From Doryteuthis pealeii (lineage: Eukaryota; Mollusca; Cephalopoda; Myopsida; Loliginidae), in assembly GCA_023376005.1 (NCBI GenBank), contig CM042139.1, positions 144,096,436 to 144,160,435 on the forward strand: 64,000 nt of DNA. Reading direction: 5' to 3'. Every line of letters begins with the position of its first letter. Position 1 is the stretch's first letter. A program made the position numbers and the translations under genes. Shown in pieces: positions 19,480-28,465 of this stretch. The notes beneath the pieces are model-generated. The model did not search any database. It saw only the letters and a program-made list of their open reading frames with translations, and was not told the origin of the DNA.

Positions 19480-20290
19480 TACTTGTATTGGTGTTCTTCA
19501 TTGTGATACTTGAATATTCTGGTGTTGATGTATGGTAATGTGGAAAATTAATTTGATAATTTGTTGTCTATGGTATCACCTTCAGATTTGGTGAGAGTGG
19601 CATTTCTTAAAGTTGTTGGATTATTTGCGGAGTTATATTGGTAAGTTGAGTGTAATATTGAAACTTCTTTCCATATCTAGCCTGCCCAGAGCAGTTACCG
19701 CATACTGGTTGCCGAGTTACAAGTTTTGGTGGAAGGTTAATAGTAGTAGCAACACTAGTATTTGTTGATCAATTCTTATTTTGTGAGTCAAAGAACATTT
19801 TGAAGTTACCTTTTCGGCTTTATTTGTATCACTGTTTCTTGAAGAATTAACCTTTTTACTTTCAGGAGTGTTAACATTATTTTCTGTTTGGGCAATTTTC
19901 GTTTCTTTGTATTTAACTCATTTTTAATATTACTAGGAATGATTTTATGTTTTCGTCATCTTTCTTGTGAACCTACATCTGGGGATTCATCTTTAGATAG
20001 TGTGGTAGATTTTACATTGCCCATGTGTTTGGATACAGTTTAGTGGTATACCCAGGACAAATGCATTTCATCCTTGCTGGAGGGGGACATTTCTTACTCA
20101 GTCCTGCCATTAAGGGCAGTAAGTTAAAGAGGTAACTGTGTAATGATAATATTATTTTTTAAAGTAAGGGTTAAAAACTGGTAGCTGAGCATCCACTAAT
20201 TTATTAATACACATGAAGTTAACGAAAATTATTTCTACCAGTTTATAAAATCGAACCAATATTTACCTACAAACCATTCACTTAAAATCA
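19480..20290. other. AT-rich stretch, no supported gene
   Basis: Sequence is well preserved between copies, but the frame at 53,277-53,513 in copy B is broken in copy A near 19,955-20,000. No repeat family was recognised. Confidence 0.45.
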
Positions 20291-20294
20291 TATG

Positions 20295-20360
20295 TACAAA
20301 ACGTAAACAGGATTTGACATTAAATAGCCCACAAGGGTTGATATGCGATTAAGCAAAAAT
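20295..20360 (+). mobile_element. SINE 3' tail fragment
   Basis: tgacattaaatagcccacaa then gggttgatatgcgattaagc matches the shared GGCATTAAATAACCCAC ... TTGATATGCCATTA tail. The head is not visible upstream. A second, shorter relative (gggttggtatgccatta) is at 20,524-20,541. Confidence 0.6.
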
Positions 20361-20568
20361 AAACAAACTACAAAAAACAAAAATAAAAAAATAAAACATT
20401 GAAAACTTTCTATGGATAACAGTAAGTCAGTTGTTATGAAACCTCATTTTTCCGACAATTCCTCGAATATCGTCACTTTTATTATTGACTTTATAATATA
20501 TGCCTCGAATTGAAACGAAATATGGGTTGGTATGCCATTAAAGAAACCAAAGGAAAATCATCTAAATA

Positions 20569-21029
20569 CAGTTGTTCCTTAACGTATGAGTACCCCAACT
20601 GACGATATTTCCGAGTTACAAGCTGTCACACGACCAACTATGTGCTTTGAGTTGAGGGCTAAAATTGGAGGTATGAATAAGCTTCCGATACACTTATATT
20701 AATAAGTTAAAAAAAACAGAACATTTAAGTTTTCAAATTTATTATGCAAAAGAAAAATATTTATAGAAAGAATAAACATTACAACATATTACAGCCCAGA
20801 ATTAATTACATTATATTGTAGTATCTTTTTGTACAATTTTGTGCTATATCAATCAATGTGCTATTTTACTTATCAAAAAAAAAAATGCAACATAAAATTA
20901 AGGTGTTTTTTGAGGAACTAGAAGGGATTAATGGCATTTCAGTTTATTTCAATGGGAAAATTGATTTAATATACCAATGAATTGAGTTACGAGCGGAACG
21001 AATTAAACTCGTAAGTAAAGGTACCACTG
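20569..21029. mobile_element. TA-flanked inverted-repeat DNA element
   Basis: The left end cagttgttccttaacgtatg and the right end, read on the other strand as cagtggtacctttacttacg, are diverged terminal inverted repeats over about 50 bp (gagttacaagct against ctcgtaactcaat further in). TA lies directly outside both ends, as with Tc1/mariner/pogo-type insertion. The inside is AT-rich with no transposase, so it is non-autonomous. Copy B: 53,946-54,401. Confidence 0.6.
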
Positions 21030-21095
21030 TATATGCCCCGAATTCTATAAGAAGCAGTATGGTTTTATATACCTTTAAATAGGAAAATGATCAAG

Positions 21096-21330
21096 GGTCT
21101 ATTTAGCTCAGTTAGTAGATTCCTGGTTCGATACCGGTCCTCACCAACTTAGCGTATGAGTAGCACAGGGATCTGTGCGGTAAAGTGATGAGCTGGTGGC
21201 GGATCTGGCGCTTCAGCTCAGACGCCAAAATAATCTCCTTTGTCTAGCGCTAGTGAAAAGGGGATAAACACCCTCGTTGTCTGGTTGATACCGACTTTAG
21301 GACACTCCTACGACTTTACTTTTTTCAAAT
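21096..21330 (+). mobile_element. tRNA-like SINE, second family
   Basis: Head ctatttagctcagttagtag (A box) and ctggttcgataccgg (B box), with a shortened anticodon region between. The body is gcgtatgagtagcacaggg, atctgtgcggtaaagtgatg, tctagcgctagtgaaaagg and ttgataccgactttagg, ending gactttacttttttc. It is the same family as 26,515-26,790 and 28,195-28,465. Copy B: 54,470-54,690. Confidence 0.85.
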
Positions 21331-21837
21331 TTAAACACAAACAAGCTGAAACTATTTTGTGACTTTCAAACTTGGTAAATTTATATGACACACATTCCAA
21401 GTAATCGATAAAAGAAAATTAACTGTGTGAAAATGGTGGGAAGAGAATTACTCATTAACACATTCTAGTATCGATGTTTGCATGTAACAAGATTGTAGGC
21501 GTGCTATGAAAGGTTAGTAGCGTTCGTTTTAATGAACATTTTAATTAAAGACCGACTATATTAAACGAACAAAAAGTATGCCATGTTAATAGGTATTCAC
21601 TTGAATTTTGACGAGGAATTAAAAAAAAATCTCTTGATTAGTTACATTTACTTCTACGTACTTCAACGAAAGTTTCATCTTGGAGAACACGTCAAAGACT
21701 CAAAAGAAAAGTCGTATTAAAGATAAGATCAGAGAGATCTCAAACTACTTGAGCGAAGTCAGCAGAATATACTGTTTAACTTCCATAGTTTAATTAGAAA
21801 TAACCATCAAAGACTAAATATGAATGTAACATGCTTT
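21331..21837. other. AT-rich stretch, no recognised feature
   Basis: Almost identical between the two copies. No gene, box or tandem tract was recognised. Confidence 0.45.
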
Positions 21838-22450
21838 ATATATCTACAATATAAATGGCAATTTCTGTGTGAGTATAATCTGTTGGCGCCTGCACCAGTG
21901 ATCCGATTAGGATGAAAATTTATACACGTTAATGCTATATTCAGGAACAGGACCGGATAATTGGATTTCAATTAAAATTAATAGAATCTCTTTACAGCAG
22001 AGGAGGATAGAAGTCGTTTCAGTGAAAAGGGGCAGGGGAGTAGTAGTTACGTTGAAATTAAGTAACCGCGAGAATACGTCAACTACATTACGAATGCTCA
22101 ATCTAATTGTTTTTTTTTAAATACTCATTATATGAAATACAATAATCAAAAAGGGTTATCGTAAAAAAAATAATATGAAATTTTTACTTTATTGTTAATA
22201 CATGAGCAATATTTAAAGGAATTATTTAAAAGAATTAGAGTATGTGTTCTAGTAAAATAACATAAACGGGCAATATTTAAGGGAATTAAAAAAGGGCGGG
22301 GGAATTAATGAATTTAAATGTTAGTGAAAATTGTGTATGGATATCCAGGTTCGCTAGTATTTTCAGGTGCACACTGGGAACTGCGAATAATCTTACCTTT
22401 CCCGGGTATTGCCACCAGTATAATTATATATATCTATATATTCTAAAAGA
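21838..22450 (+). mobile_element. Helentron-like element candidate
   Basis: Begins tatatatctacaatataaat, followed by ggcaatttctgtgtgag and ttggcgcctgcaccagtg, then tgatccgattaggatgaaaa. It ends near ctttcccgggtattgccacc and TA-rich sequence. The start pattern recalls the Helentron 5' end (TCTATATATAAA then a T-rich run then a gatccgatt-type segment). No Rep or helicase sequence is present. The assignment is from memory of the pattern and is tentative. Confidence 0.35.
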
Positions 22451-23279
22451 ATAAGAACTTTTATGTAAAATGAGTGAGGATGAGGTCTTTTATGTTTTGT
22501 GATATAAAAATAAAACAAATGAAACTCCTCTTACCCCGGGCTAGGAAAAGAAATGGCGTCCGAAGGTTAAATTTCTTTTATAAGAGTACAGACCGGAAGG
22601 TGGTTTGTGGGAGAGGAGTGAAGTAATAAATGAGCCGAATTTCTTGACAGTAGTGTGAGCGACTTGATTGCGAGCAGACCGTGAGCAGACAGAAAAATTT
22701 GAGTAGAGATTTCACATGTTTGTTTATTTATTGTCCACTTTCCATTTTTATTGACTCGTTACTTTCTTTACCCAACACCCAGTCAACGACAGTCAAGGTT
22801 CACACCTTTTTTGATTTTCAGTGGTTGGGCAAAATAAAAATAGCCTTTTTCATTTCATAAATTCCGCTAAAGTACCTTTTACTGTATGGAAGAAATAGTT
22901 TAAAATTGATATTAAAAAACAATAAACTGAAATAAAAGTGCATCCAAGTAGAAGATTTTTAAAAGATTATCTTTGAAATTAAAGCAAGAAATACATTATT
23001 ACCTAAGTATGTTTCCAGATTGATCGGGCTCTGATCTAACTAACCCCACTAACCACGTTTATTTTATTTCATCCATTTTGTTTTATTTTTTTCTTCTTTA
23101 TAATAAACAATATCAACGAAATGTATTTTGAGGCATAGAATTAGATCAATGAAATTTGGATCAGCTGAAGTCAAGAATGAAAAACGATACATTATGAAAG
23201 ATTTGTGTTGCTTTGCAAGATATAATGGAATGTTGACTAATTCGGAGTTTAAACAAACCCGATCCTGGAGTGGCCACTG
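22451..23279. other. AT-rich stretch, no supported gene
   Basis: Contains a short direct repeat, gcgagcagac then gtgagcagac (22,671-22,690). No other structure was recognised. Confidence 0.45.
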
Positions 23280-23332
<53 letters not shown>

Positions 23333-23348
23333 ATATATATATATATAA
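23280..23348. repeat. (TA)n microsatellite
   Basis: TA tract with two slips. Copy B: 56,632-56,696. Confidence 0.95.
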
Positions 23349-24984
23349 TCAGATTTCACGGGCATTTAATCGAATTGGCGGGTTACATTATAATTCAGAA
23401 TCCCATTGCGGTAGTATTTGTTTTTAATAGCATACACATTTACACCGTCGGAGCTAGGAGGTAGCAGCGATGTAATGTCGTTACAATTGCTTTGGAAGGT
23501 CTTTCTGTATTGTTGAGTAATTCATTCTTCAGCTGGTAATAAATTCTACAGGGAACATTCCCAAACAACAAAAGCAAACAAATCGAAAGATCCATTCCAC
23601 ACGATGTGCCAAGCAATTCTTTGTCATTGGGCCAAGGAGAGATATCAAAAGTGAGCTAAACATATTTCATTTATTCGTCTACTTTTCCACTGTCTCTCTA
23701 ACCAGCTCCAATCAGCGTGATATTGAAACCAAATGTTTCAGTTGTTGAATGCATTGAAAGGAAAAAGCCGACACGCGCAGATATCGGTTCTAGTAGTTTA
23801 GTTTACTTACTAATTTCTTCCGATGATTCATTTTGTTGTTTACCGTGGAGTTTAATATGACAGGTATTGTTCGGAATCATTGTTCTGGAAGTAGCCCCTA
23901 CAAAACAACTTCATCAAAACACTTATCTCCTATTACTTAAGCTATCCAAGTAAGACAAACAAGACTAACAATAGGTTAGACAATGCCAGAGATGTAAGAA
24001 CGAAATCAAATGACGATTTCCTGAGGGCACCTACACACACACCAGTATTAGCAAAAATTCACATTGATCAGATCTGTACGGACCGTAGATACCCTGCCAA
24101 GAATTTGCAATGATCGATAGGAACGGGTGACAAGAGACAGATCCATTGGAATCCGCGCTGTCAGCAAGACTTAATGATGACTACCTATTTACTGATAATA
24201 TAGTTTTCTATATTTATAAGTAAAGAGTGCTCAATATCATGGATAAAGCATGTATATCTAAGTTTGAAAAATCACTGTCTGTTACCAAGCGCTATTGATT
24301 TCATGCATTCTTTATTCGAAGTTAGAGTAGAGAATACACGAAGTCAACAAGTATCGCCCATTAATGCTATAAATATAATCGCCAAATAAACTAATCTGAA
24401 ACTTCTTTTTCTCTATTAATTTTTTTAGACATGCATACTGAATAAATGCTTTGATCTCACACTTATTAAAATTAGTTTTGTTTTTGATAAAAGAAAATGA
24501 AAACGCCAATATATTTCATATGATTAAAAAATAAGAATAAGAATAAGAATAATAAGAACGGTAATAAGTATAAGATAATAACTGTTATAATCTTCCTTGA
24601 AACTGACAATTCACCATGAAATGTAATAATCAATGAATGATACAGAGAGAACATTAAAAAGAATCAATGGGAATATTCGTGTAATTCTTTGTCTGTGTCA
24701 GAATCAATGTTGTATTAATAAGTAGCTTAATTTAATCTGACACAAGGCCACACCAGTTGAGCACTTAATGAGAATCTATATCATAGCAAATTGATGCAAT
24801 ATGCACCAAGTGTAGGAAATAAAATTGTTCCAGGACTGCTGCTGCTGATAATAATGATAAAGAATAGTATGTTATGTTACTAACCATCTTGTAATGTCAG
24901 TGAGGTTAAGAATATATGCTGACTGTATTCCTTACAGAAGGGTAAGTTACCACACGTACACACAAAAAGAGTCTTCGCTATGAC

Positions 24985-25245
24985 TAAACAACATCTGATG
25001 ATGATGCTCTAGTTCCGGAATCTGGAAGGATTAGGGTACTTTTTCATTGTCATTACTCCTAGGTCCACTCTGACACGGAGTGGTTGTATCTGGTAGGGTC
25101 CCATATAACGGTCAAATAGATATGTTAAAATTATATAATGAACGCGATTTTCCTAACATCTGGGTGATTAATTAACTCTAGACGAGTTTTGACATGCCAT
25201 TAAAAGCAATCAATTATTTTAAAAGTGTTTCACATTATAAAACCC
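24985..25245 (+). repeat. Dispersed repeat C, member 3
   Basis: gatgctctagttccggaatc, ggtactttttcattgtcatt, ctcctaggtccactctgac, tggtagggtcccatataacg and aatgaacgcgatttt match member 2 in order. It ends with gacatgccattaaaagcaat, which resembles the SINE tail, so repeat C may be a SINE-related composite. Mirror copy near 29,785-30,005; copy B 58,345-58,565. Confidence 0.65.
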
Positions 25246-25376
25246 TGAAAGAAAATTCAACTGTAAAGATGTTTAGAAGAACGATAGTTAGATAAATTAT
25301 CGTTTCCTCGTACAGATTAAAATTAAAACAATTCACAAAAAAGGAATAACAAGGATATTTTATTGCTTGAGCAAAT

Positions 25377-25680
25377 TTGATAGACGAGAATACAAACATG
25401 AAAGGAGATACTATAGAGCTGAGACAATTATGTAAGAGAAGTGTCCCTATTAGGAAATTGAGGCGTCTCGAGGCAGCTTGTCAAAGAGAAAAGTATAAAC
25501 ACTTTCATGTTGAGCATGTTTCGTGCGCTATGCGACACGAAATGCCGGAGGCGCAAATTTTCCGTCCTGTCGGAGACACAACTGAAGAGTGTTACCTCTG
25601 TGAAAGGCAGGCGGGCGACAAAGACTTTTGACTGATGCTTCCACATTTATAATACTGCTTGCTAAGCCGCCAAGTGCCTA
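25377..25680 (+). other. CpG-containing island-like segment, unidentified
   Basis: GC-richer than its surroundings (atgcgacacgaaatgccgg, gtcctgtcggagacac). It is present in three copies: here, 58,730-59,030, and inverted near 29,300-29,600. An 84-codon frame with a CYLC pair is open here, but frames differ in the other copies through one-base indels. It could be an exon, a regulatory segment or an old repeat; no identity was recognised. Confidence 0.4.
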
Positions 25681-25689
25681 CGGCAGACA

Positions 25690-26510
25690 GCAATAGGTAA
25701 TCTCTCGCTTTGTGTCTCCTTTATGTCAATTAGGAGAACCGTTGCAAGTAAGGAATATAATCTCTACAGTTATCTGCATTTCAATAAGAAATGTACGTAC
25801 ATATAATTACACACATAAATTGATAGATAACTGACAATGCCAGTATCTAAATAATTAATGGGTTGAGATGAAGGCTAAGTTCATTGCATAGCCGTCCGTT
25901 TATTAAGCCACCAAGCTAAAACTACAGTTCATAGGAGTCATTGCTTTTACTAGTAAGTAAGGCATATTTTGTTATGCACAAAAGAGCAAATTACGTCGGC
26001 TTTGGATGTAAAAGATTTAGGTTTCAGCAGCCGTTAATACTATTGAATTCCAATCAAGCAAAAGAAACTGCCTTTGTTCTTTGAATCGCGGTGCTCATCT
26101 ATCCATTTAAAAGTAATATTTAGATTTCTGGTGTATCTTTCTGTAACCGTGTTTTAACCAGCGCGGATTACGAATGTGACTTACATTTGTTCAGCACTTA
26201 AAAACTTTTAAAAGCCAAGAAAGTAGAACTTATTTCAAAAGATTTAGATTTGACTTTATGTAATGCCTCACCAGAAGCCAATTTTGAATTGTGTTATTCG
26301 ATACTAAATTCTTCTTACAGAATATTGTTGTGAGTAACGGATTAAACGAAAAAAACAACAAAATAACTTCGAATATTCTCGAAATGGCTCCTTACCATAA
26401 AGATATCATTTGCTAAACGTAGGAGCTAACGTTGTCTTCTAAAATTGAACGTAAAAATTGCAATAATAATTGTCCCTGTGGCACAAAGTAGGTATTTACC
26501 GAACCGTTCG
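25690..26510. other. AT-rich stretch, no recognised feature
   Basis: Present in three copies because of the palindrome and the direct duplication. No gene or repeat family was recognised. Confidence 0.45.
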
Positions 26511-26514
26511 CTAC

Positions 26515-26790
26515 TGGTAAAAAAGTAAGTAAAGTAGTCGGGTGGCCTAAAGTTCGATATCAGCCAATCAGCGAGGGATTCAATCCCCTTGTCACTAGCG
26601 CTAAAACGAAGGAGATTGGTTTTTTGCGTCTGCGGTGGAGTGCCCAACACCTACTATCAGCTCCTTACTTTACCGCACAGACTCCTGTGCTACTCATACG
26701 CTGAGTTGGCGAGGGTAAGGTATCGAACTAGGACCTTGTGTTTCTAGCCGAAAGCTCTAACCGACTGAGCGAACCAACGTGATCAAACTC
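26515..26790 (-). mobile_element. tRNA-like SINE, second family, near full length
   Basis: Minus strand: head gttcgctcagtcggttagag with a full anticodon-arm region, then a degraded B box (tagttcgatacc), the gcgtatgagtagcacagg body, tctgtgcggtaaagtaagg and a gatagtaggtgttgggcac block. Its end lies against the aaaaagtaagtaaagtag sequence. The tRNA-like part resembles Lys-type tRNA in its gctcagtcggtagagc A box. Copy B: 59,878-60,125. Confidence 0.88.
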
Positions 26791-26854
26791 TTTTATCATT
26801 AATACATGGATCTTCCAAAAGACTAGCTCGTAACTATTACAGACACGATGGGGA

Positions 26855-26995
26855 CGTCATAGAGGTATTCACCCGACCCTTTTGCAACGAGTAGATTAGT
26901 CGCAAGTATGGGCCTTTAGTGAGGATCGAACTCGCCATTCAGTCGTAATGGATATGCGATACCAGCTTGCCTAACCATTACACCACAATAGGACC
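26855..26995 (-). mobile_element. tRNA-like SINE, third family
   Basis: Minus strand: tgtggtgtaatggttaggca, then tggcgagttcgatcctcac (B box) and a short tail with gactaatctactcgttgc and gggtcgggtgaatacc. It is short, about 140 bp. Mirror at 27,985-28,125; copy B 60,215-60,345. Confidence 0.8.
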
Positions 26996-27189
26996 ACTGC
27001 CACACAAGTAAACCACTTAATATAAATTCTACACAATCAGAAAAGAGGATTGTAGATGAATCTAGTAGTTTAGTAGCGGGTAAGCTGGTTATTCATCATA
27101 GAATATGGATTGTCAAGCCGAGTTCAAGTCCTGGATGGGGGTTTTGTGTTAATTCTTTTGAGAAGCAATATTCCCACCGACAGCTAATG

Positions 27190-27405
27190 AGTAGCTTTGC
27201 AGTCGAGGTGAAAGTTTGTTTATTTCTTTGTTTCAATGGCATATCAACCTCGTGGGTTATTAATACCAAGCTATCCTTGGCAGCAGAACAGTATGGTACT
27301 ATTTAACCATGAGGAGCGGAATGCGAGTTTGAACTCGCTATAATATGTCGAAGTTCCAGTTTATGCACTAACAAAACCACGTGGACAACCCGCCTTCGGA
27401 GAGAT
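27190..27405 (-). mobile_element. tRNA-derived SINE with GCATTAAAT-type tail
   Basis: Minus strand: a damaged head near 27,400-27,330 with agcgagttcaaactcgc (B-box region), then a ttaaatagtaccatactgtt block, ccaaggatagcttgg and the aacccacgaggttgatatgc tail. The mirror copy at 27,590-27,790 keeps gtggctaacgtaactgg better. Copy B: about 60,515-60,735. Confidence 0.7.
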
Positions 27406-27465
27406 GAAAAGACAAAAACCTTTTCCAAGACCGGTAGCGTGTTGCAAAGTAACTTCACTCATCTA

Positions 27466-27518
27466 TAATATCTATATATAATATATATATATTATAATAT
27501 ATATATATATATTTATAG
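27466..27518. repeat. TA-rich axis of palindrome 1
   Basis: About 50 bp of interrupted TA repeats joins the two arms of palindrome 1. The equivalent site in copy B (60,798-60,860) is a longer, almost pure TA tract that leads into unrelated sequence. A self-complementary TA tract is a plausible snap-back point for a polymerase or for a read that switches strands. Confidence 0.85.
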
Positions 27519-27589
27519 TAGATGAGTTGAGTTAACTTGCAACACGCTTACCGGTTTTGAAAAGTGTTTTTTGTCTTTCATCTCTTCCG

Positions 27590-27790
27590 AAGCGGTGTCC
27601 GTGGTGTGAGTGGCTAACGTAACTGGACTGCGACATATTAATAGCGAGTTCAAACTCCATTCACGCTCCCTCATGGTTAAATAGTACCACTTACTGTTCT
27701 TCTGCAAGGATAGCTTCTGGTATTGAATAACCCACGTGAGTTTGATATGCCATTAAAACAAAGAAATAAACAAACTTTCACCTCGACTTG
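27590..27790 (+). mobile_element. SINE, mirror copy in palindrome right arm
   Basis: A-box-like gtgagtggctaacgtaac, B-box-like gcgagttcaaactcc, a taaatagtaccacttactgt block and tail gagtttgatatgccattaaa. It is the mirror of 27,190-27,405, not an independent insertion. Confidence 0.75.
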
Positions 27791-27984
27791 CAAACGCTTA
27801 CTCATCAGCTGTCGGTGGATATTTTGCTTCTCAAAAGAATCTACACAACCCCATCCAGGACTTGAACTCGGCTTGACAATCATATTCTATGAATGAATAA
27901 CAGTTACGCTACTAACTACTAGATTCATCTACAATCACTTCTGATTGTGTAGAATTTATAGTTAAGTGGTTTACTTTGTGGCAT

Positions 27985-28125
27985 GTCCTATTGTGGTGTA
28001 ATGGTTAGCAAAGCTGGTATCGCCTATCCATTACGACTGAATGGCGAGTTCGATCCTCACTAAGCCCCATACTTGCGACTCATCCTACTCGTGCAAAGGG
28101 TCGGGTGAATACCTCTAATGACGTA
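27985..28125 (+). mobile_element. SINE third family, mirror copy
   Basis: tattgtggtgtaatggttag and ggcgagttcgatcctcac are both clear, followed by cgactcatcctactcgtgc. Mirror of 26,855-26,995. Confidence 0.8.
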
Positions 28126-28194
28126 ACGATCGTGTCGTGTATATATTAACGAGCCTAAAGTCCTTGAAAGATCCATTATTATGATAAAAGAGTT

Positions 28195-28465
28195 TGACAT
28201 CGTTTGGTTTCGCTCAGTTCGGGTAGGCGTTCGGCTAGCACCCACAAGGTTCCTAAGTTCGATACTACCCTCGCCACTCAGCGTATGAGTAGCACAGGAA
28301 GTCTGTGCGGGTAACAGTAAGGAGCTGATAGTAGGTGTGGCACTCCCCGAGCGCAAAAACAATCTCCTTCGTTTAGCGCTAGTGACAAGGGGATAGAATC
28401 CCTCGCTCGATTGGCTGATAGTCGACTTTAGGCCACCCCGACTACTGTTACTTACTTTTTTTACC
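28195..28465 (+). mobile_element. SINE second family, mirror copy
   Basis: Head ggtttcgctcagttcgggta and taagttcgatactaccc, body gcgtatgagtagcacagg, gtctgtgcgggtaacagtaa and a tgatagtcgactttaggcc block. Mirror of 26,515-26,790 with added indels in the A box. Confidence 0.8.

Larger units (their letters stand above)
1..27465 (+). repeat. Long direct duplication, copy A
   Basis: This block recurs in the same orientation and order at about 33,279-60,797. The copy-to-copy offset runs from about 33,277 to 33,464, so only small insertions and deletions separate them. Anchors include the LINE fragment (7,001 against 40,429), a palindrome centre (13,500 against 46,964) and a SINE (21,101 against 54,473). 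Differences are mostly one-base indels, homopolymer lengths and microsatellite lengths. The window starts inside this copy, so its true left end is not seen. Direct reading supports the duplication; whether it exists in the organism or only in the assembly is open. Confidence 0.95.
23629..27465 (+). repeat. Left arm of large palindrome 1
   Basis: Read backwards on the other strand, this arm matches 27,519-31,399 with scattered small indels. Matching landmarks: a Lys-type SINE at 26,515-26,790 against 28,195-28,465; a CpG-containing segment at 25,377-25,680 against about 29,300-29,600; and the ccaaggagagatatc stretch near 23,632 against 31,385. The arm carries two SINE families and dispersed repeat C. 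Copy B holds this arm only once (about 57,000-60,790). Confidence 0.95.

Noticed and set aside
19571..19580. tggtatcacc as a retroelement primer-binding site
   Set aside because: Only the first seven or eight bases resemble the usual site, the preceding bases do not end in CA, and no second LTR or internal coding region is present.
26720..26790. A functional Lys-type tRNA gene
   Set aside because: The tRNA-like part is followed by the common SINE body, recurs at several loci, and its acceptor stem does not close.
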